From Zoroaster sp. YZ-2022 (taxonomy: Eukaryota > Echinodermata > Asteroidea > Forcipulatida > Zoroasteridae): 64,000 bases of DNA. A program made the position numbers and the translations under genes. Below, piece by piece: positions 12,101-24,100 of this stretch. Location of the stretch: the NCBI GenBank assembly GCA_029582265.1, contig CM055834.1, positions 558,001 to 622,000 on the forward strand, read 5' to 3'. Numbering within the stretch: the stretch's first letter is position 1; each line of letters opens with the position of its first letter. Below the pieces are notes generated by a model, which searched no databases, was not told where the DNA came from, and was given only the letters and a program-made list of their open reading frames with translations.

Positions 12101-15100
12101 ATTTATAGTAACAGAAAATAAAGTGGTATAATTAAAAGTGGTCAACGGTTTTTAAAGTTTTATATTAAAGTGAGGGATTACTGCATGACCCTGGGTCAAA
12201 AGGTGTAAAATATCGCACATGATAATGTTTCAAACTGTAATTACTGTCTCACCTTCCCGCTTAGACCAACGTAATCACCCGTGCCATAAAGGCTTAATGA
12301 AACTGCGAGGTTCCCTTCAGTAGCAATCTTGAGATCTTCGTATGAGCAAAGGCCGCCCTCCATCGGAACAGACTTCCAGTCGTTGGCAAAGTACCCTGGT
12401 ATCATCCATACATAGTTTGCACCGTACATCCCCAACTTCAAAACCTTTGTGTACAACACATTTTTACCGTATGAAATCACTGATCTCTATTATACTGACC
12501 GGAAGGTCCATTGGTGCCTAATTAATTAGTGAAGTCATCACAAGGCGTCAAGGGTTTTACTACGACGACAACGAGTAGAAACATTATGTGAAATACTGAC
12601 AGGAAGTGTAAATGTGATAAATACATATTTTTGGGGAATTTCTGAAAGTCTTTTTACCATGAAAAAAAAATATATTTAAACTTGACAAACGTTAACATTT
12701 TACGGCGGCCATTTTGCCTATTCCCTGTTCGGTCATGCGCAGAAATGGTACAGTCCTATGCCCATGGCCAAACAGCAAAAAGGGAAAATGGCCGCCGTAA
12801 AATCGTTTGTCAAGTTTAAATTTACATTTTTCATGGTAAAAAGACTTTCAACGGGGAGGTTGATTCTCTCAGTGTAGCATTGCAATGCGTGGTTTATGAA
12901 AGTGGTAACGTGGCATACAATGGCTTCAGTGTAAGTGCATGACCCTTGAACCAGTCAGTATAGTAAAGAATAGGAATGCTTACTTTACTGCAATTTTTTT
13001 CTTCAATTATTACATTTCCCGGAAAAAAGGGGAGTTTAATAAAATTTCAAATGGGATACCATATTCCATAATGAGAGACTGAATGGTACCACCGGAGCAT
13101 GATAGGATGAAGACAGGGAACCAGCCTACCATTGAACAAGCTTTTAAATAGTCTACCAGTGAAGCTTTTAAATAGTCCGTAGATACCATTATTTAGCCGG
13201 TAATGTTGTTTCCATTATACAGACTTAAAGCCTGTGATAATTTGTTCAAGGACTTATTTGAAAGTGACAATATACTGATTTCGACCAAAAGAAACAGTAA
13301 AACAAGAATACACACGGAATAAAAAAAATACATGTAATTTATAGGATTAGTAATAAAAGTTGGTAGAAATTGGTAGTAAAGACGGTTTTTTATCTCAAGT
13401 TCTGTAATTTGTAAGAAATCTTGGCCCGAAGAGAATATAAGCATACTCCTAGAAGCATTTTTGCAAACATTAACATTTTTAAATGTTTTTATAAGGGAAT
13501 AACAGTTTGTCGCGCGTTTTTTACCGCAGGATGCGGTAACGTCGGACCGTTTTGGACGTGGTCACATGCGATAAGGACCGAGCTCAGGGCCGGATTTAGG
13601 ACTGGGCAAGCTGGGCAGTTGCCCAGGGGCCTCCACATATTTCATGAAAAAAAAATTGTAAGGAAAAATGTAGGCTGACCTGAACGACACGCACGTATCA
13701 ATCAAAACCACATTGCGCGCGTTTTACGTATGGTTTGCAAGGGTCAAGTCTCATAAAGTGTCTGGTCTGTAAATATTATGTACTGTACTATATTCTTGTT
13801 ATGATTGATCATGAATGACCTGCTTGCTTGCTTATTCAGATTCTTTCTACTTGAAAAAAAATACTTTATGGATGACTGTAACTATGTCTTGTGACTCTTG
13901 TCACCTTTTAGTTTTTAGTATTCTAAGGTAGGGTGGGCCTCCACTACTGAAGGCTGCCCAGGGGCCTCCACACGGCCCTGACCGAGCTGTTTTCAAAAAA
14001 CACCAAGTTACCGAGATCTTGGCGGCATAATACAATGTACGGTAGCTTTGAGCGGCCTTTGATTACCGCATAGTCAGAAACCCCTTCCCCGATTCATTGT
14101 TTAATAATTGCTGGTTACCATAACTGGTATTAAGTACGAATGACCATTTCACCCGCTATTGCGGAGGGGGACAAGTATGCATTCCACATGATGCTTAGAA
14201 TCTAAATTAATTGTTATAATATTTTCTCGTAAACGACACAGGTTGCTTGTTAAATAAGGAAATAACAGTTTGTCGCGCGGTCTTGGGCGTGTCACGGGAG
14301 GTAAGGACCGAGCTGAAGGCATTCATAAATGCCCGTATCGATTTTGTTTTCAAAATGTAAAAAAAAATTGTAATTTTTGTTGAATAAAGCCAAATAGAAA
14401 TGGGCAAATTCACGTTTTTGGGACACACAAAACACTTCCAATTAAAGTACATGAGTCAGGCACATGATGTCAATCTTCGTCACTCTGATTGGTTGAAAAC
14501 CGCGTCGCGCGTCGCACAAAACAGCTGGCTATTCTGATTTTAATAAGCCGGTCTATACCATCCGTTAATACACCCCTGCGTGATTAGACATTTAATTATA
14601 TAAATGTCTAGCCACGTAGCTGTGTGTTTTTATAGAAAAGGCGTGCAAAATTCAATAACTTACATTGCAAAACACCGTCTGAGCAACGTTCTCGAAGAAA
14701 CTAGTTACAATAATTCGTACGTCTTTGCTCTGTAATAACAACAAATGTGTTAGGTTCCAGTTAATGAAGGTGTGGGCCTAGTTCACGTTTGTGTTTAACC
14801 CTATCAAGCCTTGGCTTTTTCTTTTTCGTTCTCAGACCTTGGGATAGGTCAACGTTAGCCATTTTCGGTACTTTTTCCTCATTTTTGGTAAAAAATAGTA
14901 TTTTCCCATAACTTCCTTAATTTCTCTCCGTTGGCCATGAAATTAAGCACAAATGTTGTCTTCAGTACAATCAACAATTTGACGACATTTAAATCACCGC
15001 TAGAGGGCGCAATAAGCAACATTTTGGGTCATTTTATTTCAAAAGCATGGTTTTTAAAGTTTTTGACCCAAAATTGGGATTTTTTTAACCAAAAGTACAA

Positions 15101-18100
15101 TAAAGGCAGATATATTGTGACTAATACTCATACAAAGGTCAAATTTTGTTTTATATATTCAATCATAGATATTTGTTCTATGACTCTTAGTTCCAGTTGA
15201 GCATCGCCCCATGCACGTGACTTTTCAGCGCTTCTACATCTGTCTATGAAGAGCAACTTGTGCACAGTTAATTGTTACTGTAATGTCAAAGCAAACAAGA
15301 AAATACTGTGGAAATACTTGTTTTTCTTTATAGAGACGACGGCACCAGGAAAACCTCATAATCATGCCATTTTTGTAATGTGTATGTATTTATATTTACC
15401 TTTAGCCGTTGCAAAGCGTCATATGGGTCATTGTAGAAACTCTCTGCGCTGATTATAGAAATGTTTGTGAAGGATGCCAACATTTGAAGTGCGTTTATTA
15501 TCTGACACGATATAATATTATCAAAGATAGACAAAGCAAAAGCATAAGCATTGTATTTGTATACATAAAATGCATATCTTCATTCTTATTAAGTGTGGAT
15601 CCATTTATAGGCAGCTCTCATTGTCCCTTAATAGGGTATTAAATGCACATTCTCGTTCGTATGGTTTATTTTACAACTGACAGGGGTATTCAAGGCCAGG
15701 TTTGGTTGTATAATTTTGCTCTGCTTTAATAGCTATTCGAACTCTTGGACGCAGCGTCCATGCACACAGTAAACGGATGCGTACTGTATACATGTACCTT
15801 GAACGTGCCTTGATCCTTCTGTACTTGCCAAAATGCAAAGCGGAGCTCATTATGCTAATATGCCAAATTTAAAAACGAATGACGTATTCTCATTGGTCAT
15901 TGGTTGGCCGAGCAACTGCTCGATGCGATGCCATGTACAATATTATGTGTGCATGCATTGTGTGTGCCATGCGGGTCAAATACGTCATTACCGAGGTTAA
16001 AGATAGGGCCGATGATTGGCCTGTGATTCCGATGGAAAAATAAATAAACACATAAACTCTCGATTACAGAAGGACCAAGGCTATTGCTTGAGTTCGAATA
16101 TGCATTAGCTCGCAATGCACGACCGTACCCACGACACAGTTATTGATCGCTGTACAGTGTACGTGTGTGGACCCTATATCCGGGTACAGCGCACCGTTGT
16201 GTGCATGAATTTCTCGGATCAGAAATCGGTACGGTATGGGGGTACGTGGTAAGTGCGCACTACGATAACAGCCTTTACCAAGAATATTGCAGGAGTGGGT
16301 TCAGAGTGGCTGAAAAGGGAGTGAGTTTGGCCGAAAAAATGGGGGAGGGGGGAGGGAGAGACAAGCAGGGCCAGGGTGCACTTATAAAACGTATGATAAA
16401 TCTATGGTAGTTATTAAAAAAGGGGAAAACTTTTTTTCCCTGGATCCGCTTATAATCAGAGCGTGTATCTCACCGCTACGTGTGGCTCTCGCGTCTGGTG
16501 CAATGTAGCAATCTTGTCCCAACCGAACTGATGGATTATCTTGAGCTGTGCTGTAGCGAAGGCAGACGATGACGTAAACATGCGGTAAGTGTGAGGGTAC
16601 TTGTCACGGTCGGTAAGGACTGGCGTGGTGGCGGCCGGCGACATCTGGATGCGACACAAATGACACAGATGGTGCGACATAAACATTGCTTGTTTACAAA
16701 TATAGCTTCGGTCAATTATGACAGCCGAACGTTGTCAATGGTAGACACGAAACACAATTCCATTAAGTTTAAAAAAAATTTTTTTAAGTAAGGCTCTTTA
16801 ATCTCAAATCGTATTTATTCGTATTGGTTATTTGTTTTTGCTAAAGTATGGTGACACCAAAGTACGAAACGAATAAAAACTACACATATAGACCTAAACA
16901 TAATTCATTGTTGTCTGCCATGACATTTAATTTATTTTGGCTCTTCAAATCCGCCTCCATTTCAATAAATAACAGTTTGTTATCGCCGTCAATCGCCATA
17001 CTTCAACTTTGTTCAAATCTACGTACCTGAACGATGTTCCATCGGTTAATAACCCGAGCTACGATCTCCGTCACTCCAGACAGCACTGGTCCGAAAATTG
17101 CTACCTTGACAGGCGGATGATAGAGAAGTTCGTACAGGTTGTCTAAAGCAGCAGCTTGGTCTGCCTACGTTTGATGATGGGAGAAAGAAAATCAAGGAAG
17201 TAACTATTAACTTATTATTATTATTATCATCATCATTTCTGGTAATGAAACCAAGGATACCTCAAAAGCATACTGTTACATACACACACAAACCGCAAAT
17301 GTTAGATAATCCGTGCGTGACCGCGTGTTGACCCCAAAGGGGGCGGGATTATGTTTACAGGTTATAACTAGAACGTTCTGGAAGTTTCGTTTGGAAAATG
17401 ATGTAATTTTCAGAAATTTCTAGAAGTGAAGTGAAGAAGAAATCTCTAGTATTTTCTAGAAGGGATTAAAAACTATAAATACGGGCTGGTAGAGGATTTT
17501 AAACAGGACTTGAGCAAACCAAGACTTCGGTAAACAGGACTTGATGAGACTATATCGATTCTTCAGTGTACACCCACTAGGACCTGTGATGTTGCTTATG
17601 ACTCGTCTGAGGACTGTTTCGACAAAGTTCGTCTTGACCGAGTGAACTGTCTAAGAGCTGAATTTAATTCCGGAAGAGACATTTTGTGAACTAAATCTAC
17701 AGTTCAGTATTTTTGGGATTCCTTCTTTCCCATATTTTTGTCACGGTAGTCGACTTGCGTCCCCGTGGTTTCGTCTATTTCCGGACGTTTGTTGGAGGTG
17801 AATTCGCCCCACGTCCAGCTCTATTTACACCGTGTCAGAGAACTGTTTTTGTGTCATTTTCGCTGGAGCCTGCTCAGTCCTCGCCCCTACGGTAAGATCT
17901 TCTTATTTCGTATAAGATCTTTTCTTAATGTACACTTGTTTACCCTAATCATTGAACGCTTGTTAAACCCCATCGATATTTGAAGCGGTTGATATTTTCA
18001 TTATTAAATCACTTTGTTTCTTTGTTCTTTATATCACTGTGACCTTGTTTGATTTCTTTGTTGCATCTGAGAAAATTCAGGCTTTTTGAGTAGTTTGCAT

Positions 18101-21100
18101 TCACGGATAGTTTGAAGATTTTCGGATCGTAACAATACTTAAGTACTATAGCTAAAGAGTAAACCTGCAAACAAGGGTGCTTGATATGTGAAACATGCAG
18201 AAACAATCGGGGTAAACCCTATCCCAAATATGGACTCCGTCAAATCCAATAACTCGAAAGTCAGTCGCCGCACAGAAATTTTCATTTCCTAAATTGTTGA
18301 AATCTTACCTGTGTGAGGCGGCTAATGACATGGCGACTAACCTTTGGGTTATTGGACTCCCGTCTCAGTTTGTACTAGGGATTCTACTGCCGAGTTTAAG
18401 CAGCTTCACATGGTAAAAAATAAGTAATTTATGAAAATGTTTGTTTTTTGTATTAGCAAATATTTTGTTTAAATCCTGGACGTCACCGTATATATTACAC
18501 GAAGTAGTCTTGGTTCAAAACTGTGAATGTATGTTTTTGATACACGATCCAACAGCGCTACACGAACGCTGCAATCACGAACCGCTACAGCCACGAACCG
18601 CTACCACACACGAACCGCTATCAAACACAGTCTTGGGAACTTTGTAGAATCTCCTCCCGAAAACGTTGGTGGGAAACCACTGCGTATGCGTCAATTTGAA
18701 ATGCTAGCGCGGCCCACATATTTGGTGCGCACGCGCATAAACAACAACGGAAGTCAGTTGAAGTTGTCGAACAGTGAACACGGCAGTCTGTGTGTTTGAT
18801 AGCGGTTCGTGTGTGGTTTCATAATTCGAAAATAAATGAAGATATTGATATAAAACATGTAGATAGTATAGCTGGCCAAATTCAGTCTCATACCGGTAGC
18901 CTTTCTGTAAATACCGCTGTTTCTTTTGGGCGGCCATTGGGGCAAAAAGACAAACGAATAAATAAATAAAACAAGCCTGACATAAACAAACACTTTGCAA
19001 AATAAAAAAAGACAAAACGTGCAAATACAGGCAAGTATGTTATACAATGGGATCGAAGTCGTTGACGCGGTATAATACACATAGTCAGGCAGCTTAGCCA
19101 ATGGATGTGGACACTCCGGACAAAACACCCAATTTCTCCCACATGCTGCTTTATAACCTTAGCTTTGCATTTTTGATAGGAACCACTTCCCCAAGACACA
19201 CTATGGCGGCCATCTTGGATTTTCAAGATGGCCGCCATTTAAAAACATATATTTATCATTAAGCCACTTACGACCGCAATTTTGGTGTCCAAACATACAT
19301 TTTCAGGGTCGAGGAATACACCTGTACCATTAGAAAAGCAGCAGATGTTTGTTTGTTTTATAAACATAAAAAAATCAAAAGACATATATTTACATGGTCA
19401 AAGAACTGTACATTTAGAAAAGCGATGTTTGTTTTTATTAACACACTCACACAGTTATAGCCTTTAATGCACCACTATATGCTCTTGCCAAGTTCACTCA
19501 GTGTAACTGGCCTGACACGCATGGGGAGCAGTAGCGTAGCCAGCGGGGGGGCAGGGGGGGCAGACTGCCCCCCCGGAAAAAAAATAGAAGTAAAATCGGG
19601 ACGGTAAAAATAAAGAAAAGAGAAAAGGAAAGGAAGAGAGAAAAGGAGGGAAAATTGAGGGAGGGACTCTGAGGGAGAAAAAACGAAAGAGGTAAAGAAA
19701 GAAATTAGAAGAGTAGGGATTATTGACGAAATGAGGGAGGACGGAGGTGGGAGGGAGGGGGAGGAGAAAAGGAAATGTGGGCCTTGGTAATGGAAGAAAG
19801 GATGGATAGGACCGTTGGGACGAGTACCAAGGCAGCCTAACTTAAGGCAGGCAAGGTTAGGGCGGGTGGAAACGGCGGTAGGGCAGGGGTAAGGGAAGGA
19901 AGGGAGCCGGAGAGGGTAAGGGACCGGAAAGGGCGGGAAGGACGGACCTGGGACGAAGGATGCAGAGGCAGGCAGATTTAGGGAGGGAGGAAAGGATGAT
20001 TTAGGGAATGGTAAAGGGAGTGAATAATTGATAAAGGGAGACGGGAGAGGGAGGATTGAGGAAGGGAAGTTAGATCTGAAGTTTTTATACCCGGTTTTTG
20101 TCCCGGAAATCACTTTATCAAATACTGTAAAACAAGTTAATTTCGTTCAAGTTAACTGCTTTCTTCTATGTATGAAGACGATGTTGACCAGGACTTGGCT
20201 AAATCAGAGTACCAGCAATTCTGCAAATTTTACAGAGACACACCGGAATTTGCCGATGCTAATCTGAATTCTCTTGAAGAAATGTTGCAGAAGATCAAGG
20301 AATGGGACATTAATACAGCATATCCGACATTATGTACTCTGTATAGAATTTTTGGTACAATCGCAATTTCCTCTGCTTCAAGTGAGCGGTCGTTCAGTCG
20401 ATTGAAGCTAACGAAGTCGTATTTAAGATCCACTATGTCGGAGCAGAGGCTGTCATCACTGGCACTTCTCAGCATAGAACGCGACTTCGCAGAGCACGTT
20501 GATTTTGACGCAGTCATTGAGGACTTTAGTATGATGTCTGTTCCTCGGCGAATGGCAACTCAAATTTAGTATAATAGTTGCTGATAAACAGGGGATGTGG
20601 TGATTCATTTTTTGGTTTCATTTGAATAGGAACCCGGGATAGAAACGCTCGCCATTGGCAGCAAAAATATATTTTGACATTACAAGAAAGGCAACAAAAT
20701 GCACTAATGAGAGATATATAAATTGCTCATAAAATATGGACCTTACAGATGGATCTTTCAACTTTTTGTTAATTAGAGACGAATTTATATAGAAACAAAC
20801 ATTAAAACATTAAAAACTTGAAATTTGAATCAATACAATGAACCAGTATGTACTCGGGTTACGTGCAGAACGTATTTACAACTTGTCTTACAACATTTTA
20901 TTAAAGGTTTTTATACGACATGTACACGAATAACTTTCAGTGTAATGTGTGTTGTAAACGGTGTGATATATATACATTACGAATACGATTAATTATGAAT
21001 GTTTAAGTTCATCACAGTCATGACAGTGTAGAAATTAATAGCAACAGTTCAGACAGTATAGATCCAAGGAAAGAACAATAAATCACAGATGATCATGTTT

Positions 21101-24100
21101 GTACAATATATCGATTGTTTTGATTCAATATTATTCAGTATTTCGCAATTAAATTTAAACCATGAAATCGGGACGATCATCTTAATTTTGCCCCCCCCCC
21201 CCCCCGTACCGACAGGGCTGGCTACGCGCCTGATGGGGAGGACAAGTTCATAGCAATGTTTGGTGGCCTGCAAATAGAGAGAGCGATGTTGAAAACTATG
21301 ATGACTTCTTGGAGGGATCCAGAAGGACCAGTGTGCATCATCAGGTACCGCCGACTCTTTTCTGAAGGCCTCACTTCTTACCAGAACAAGGTACGCTCAC
21401 CAGGTGAATGCTTTGGCTCTATAGCAAAGCTCCGGGATGATGCTTTCCTGCAAACTGAAAGAGAACACGGTGAAGAAGCCAAGGAGGCATGGAGGCAGGA
21501 AATGGTCCAGAAAAGTCCAACATTCCAATACTGGGATACAGTTCTCAACATGGAACTCCTGGGTCTCATCTTCATCAGATCACACCGTGAGAGAAATTTC
21601 CTCTATATGTTGGAAGCCTGAAAGCCTTGGTTCCATGGTTCTTTGCTCTCAACCACCACAATTATGCACGGTGGATTCTAATACACATCTGAGACATGGA
21701 GAGTCTACCAGGACCCATTCTTAAAGAGGTCGAGGAGCACAGTTACTGGGTCATCCACAAAACCACCAACAGATTCTCGACTATTCCAATCGACCAAGCA
21801 CACGAACAAAATAATGAAGCGGTGAAGGGTTCTGGAGAATCCTTCAGCCTTCAGGAAATGGATGGTTTCAGGTCCTGAACAAACAAGGTTGCTAAAGGAG
21901 TTTGAAGAGGTCTACCTCCCAAAATGACTCAGACTCAGAGTGCGGTTATCATAATGAAGAGGGATTTTTCCACACAGAATCTTCAAGGAGCAGACTGTGA
22001 GTCTCGTTCAGGACACAAATGAACTGGGAAATTCTTTCCTTGATGACATTAGTTCTTGACTCTCAACACCCAGAATGTTTTGGATGAATCTGTGGTGAAC
22101 ACGGTACGAAGAGTGCATAGTCTGGGAAAAGATCAGTATGCCAAACACTACAAATCGCACACGCTCCATTCATGAGCTGATTAATTAAGAAGAATGCCCT
22201 CCCTCTCTTTTCAGTTGCCCACGACCAAAAGTCAAGACAAAACAAGTGGATAAACTCTCCTTACTCAAGAATGATGTTGCTCTGTTTTCTCACCTGTACG
22301 TCGTGATGCAGCGCGCGCAGAGAGAGTGCTATGAGTACATTCTTCGGCCATGAGAACCATCATTTTTCCCCTTCATTGTCGGATGGTAGAAACTTGCGTT
22401 GAGGGAAAGATATCTGATCTTCTGAACATTCCGGCCAAGGACACCCAGAGTGCTGCTCCTGATTCCATTGACGTGAAGTTGCTTGATGGAGCTACTGTGG
22501 TGCACTTGCTCCCAACGACCAACGTTGTGACACTTGATGAGTATGCCGATAAGGTCTTTGTTCCATACATCATAAAACAACTTGAAAAACCCAAAAGAGT
22601 TGATACAGTATGGGACACATACATGTACAGATCCAGAAGCATAAAATAATCCACTAGAGAAAAAAGAGGAAATGGCATTCGGAGAAAGGTTGCTGGCAAG
22701 AACAAGCTCCCAGCAAATTGGGCCGACTTCTTATGTGACCCAACCAACAAACAAGAACTCTTTGCATTCCATTCCCAAAAATGCCAATGTGGATTGCCCT
22801 GAAGACAAGGAAATCATCATCACATCTGGTGCCGCCACTATTCTCCGAGGAACAGATCGATCCATGGCATCATGTGATCACGAGATAGCGGACACCAGGC
22901 TGCTGATCCACTTACAGGATGCCCTTCTGAATAACTGTATCAACTGTTTGGTGCGCACTGTTTACACGGATGTAGTGGTGATCCTCATTGGCAAGTTCCA
23001 TAACCTGATCACCATTTGCCAAGATGTGAACATTTGGGTTGCCTTTGGTACGGGCAAGAACATTACATATCACATCAATGCTATCTGCAAAGGCCTGGGT
23101 AGGGAGAAACCCCTGGCCCTTACTGTATTCCACAGTTTCACGGGATGTGATACCATGTCTGCATTCATTGGAAAAGGCAAGAAATCAGCATGGGAGGTAT
23201 GGAACTGCTATCAAGATGTGGCACGTGCCTTTACCTACATGGTGCTCCATCCTTACACAGAATTAAAGGTTGAGGCTCAACATTTCAAACTGCTTGAATG
23301 CTTCACCGTTATCCTGTATGATACGACCAGTGACCTAGAACATGTAGATGAAGCCAGAAAGGAGCTGTTTCGCCTGATTGGGAAAACAATGGAGACACTT
23401 CCCCCACCCAGGATGTATTATTGCAGCACGCCAAGCGAGTTGCCTATCAGGCTGGAATATGGCCACCAGTAAGCAGAGTGAACAACACACACCTACTCCA
23501 GAAGGTTGGGGCTGGACTCTCGATGAGGGCAGTCAGTAGTTTCTTTTTTCGTGTTAATTAAAAACCATCTTATGCTTTACTAAATGATAAAGTGGTATTT
23601 CTTGACCCTGAAAGTGATCCTAAATGGCCCAGGAGCTAAGATATATACGTTTTTACATGGCGGCCATTTTGAATTTTTTTGTATTTATAAAAGAAACAAA
23701 ACATCTGCTGCTTTTCTAAATGGTACATTTGTATTCCTTGACCATGAAAATGTATGTTTGGACACCGAAGTTGTGATCCTAAGTGATTTACAAGCTGAGA
23801 TATTGGTATATAAAGATTTTTACATGGTGGCCATCTTGAAAATCCAAACGGCATTCTGGATCCACTCCTCAGTTAGTAGAGCGTGTAATGGTCCTTTCTG
23901 TGTGCTCTGATCGAGCTCTATACTGTACCTACACGCTGTACGTATACCTTACGCTATTAAACACCCACGATGTGAACTTTTATTCGGAGTATGAAGCGTG
24001 TTTTTTCAAAGCCCGTTTTCTCAAAAAGTATATCTGGAACAGTCAAGAAACTAGCGGCTGCCAAATTGACTCAATTCATTGCTCCCTCTATAAATGAAAA

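Larger units (their letters stand above)
19529..21232 (+). mobile_element. hAT transposon, internally deleted, with perfect 8-bp TSD
   Basis: The element is 1704 bp, beginning CAGTAGCGTAGCCAGC and ending GCTGGCTACGCGCCTG, an imperfect TIR typical of hAT elements. Both sides carry the same 8-bp duplication ATGGGGAG (19521-19528 and 21233-21240). It lies exactly inside a codon block of the TGCDT-family gene, so the insertion is younger than that gene copy. Only the C-terminal dimerisation part of the transposase remains. Confidence 0.9.
19450..23515 (+). pseudogene. Broken gene of a multicopy TGCDT-motif protein family, split by a hAT insertion
   Basis: The conserved blocks, in order, are: ALAKFTQCNWPDTHGE (19478-19528), continued after the hAT by DKFIAMFGGLQIE (from 21241); FQYWDTVLNMELL; LVPWFFALNHHNYARW after a frameshift near 21605; IDQAHEQNNEAVKG; KLLDGATVVHLL (22350-22649); a 266-aa open frame (22672-23472) with CDHEIADTR, YTDVVVILI, WVAFGTGKN and FTGCDTMSAFIGKGKKSAW; and finally EGWGWTLDE. 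I know this block order from many uncharacterised repeated proteins of marine invertebrates and fish. The acidic D74, D100 and D160 of the last frame recall PIN/FEN-like nucleases, which is an inference. Frameshifts and stops make it a pseudogene; the N-terminus is absent. Confidence 0.75.
19211..23845 (+). mobile_element. DNA transposon carrying the TGCDT-family gene, with long TIRs
   Basis: The left end (19211-19440) and the right end (about 23590-23845) are inverted copies. Both share TTGGATTTTCAAGATGGC at the tip and then GGTGTCCAAACATACATTTTC and AGAAAAGCAGCAGATG. Each end holds about two degenerate, roughly 150-bp subunits in tandem. The left tip is itself a palindrome (ATGGCGGCCATCTTG with a 6-nt loop). 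No clear target duplication is seen, so the outer borders are uncertain by about 15 bp. The cargo is the disrupted gene at 19450-23515. A hAT element is nested inside. Confidence 0.65.

Noticed and set aside
17713..17983. Overlapping 60-72-aa frames near a TATA-like box as an expressed gene
   Set aside because: Neither frame has a motif or consistent coding signal; kept only as a weak LTR/promoter-like block.
19475..20113. 212-aa minus-strand open frame rich in Pro, Ser and Phe
   Set aside because: It is the complement of a homopurine tract inside the hAT element; composition alone keeps it open.
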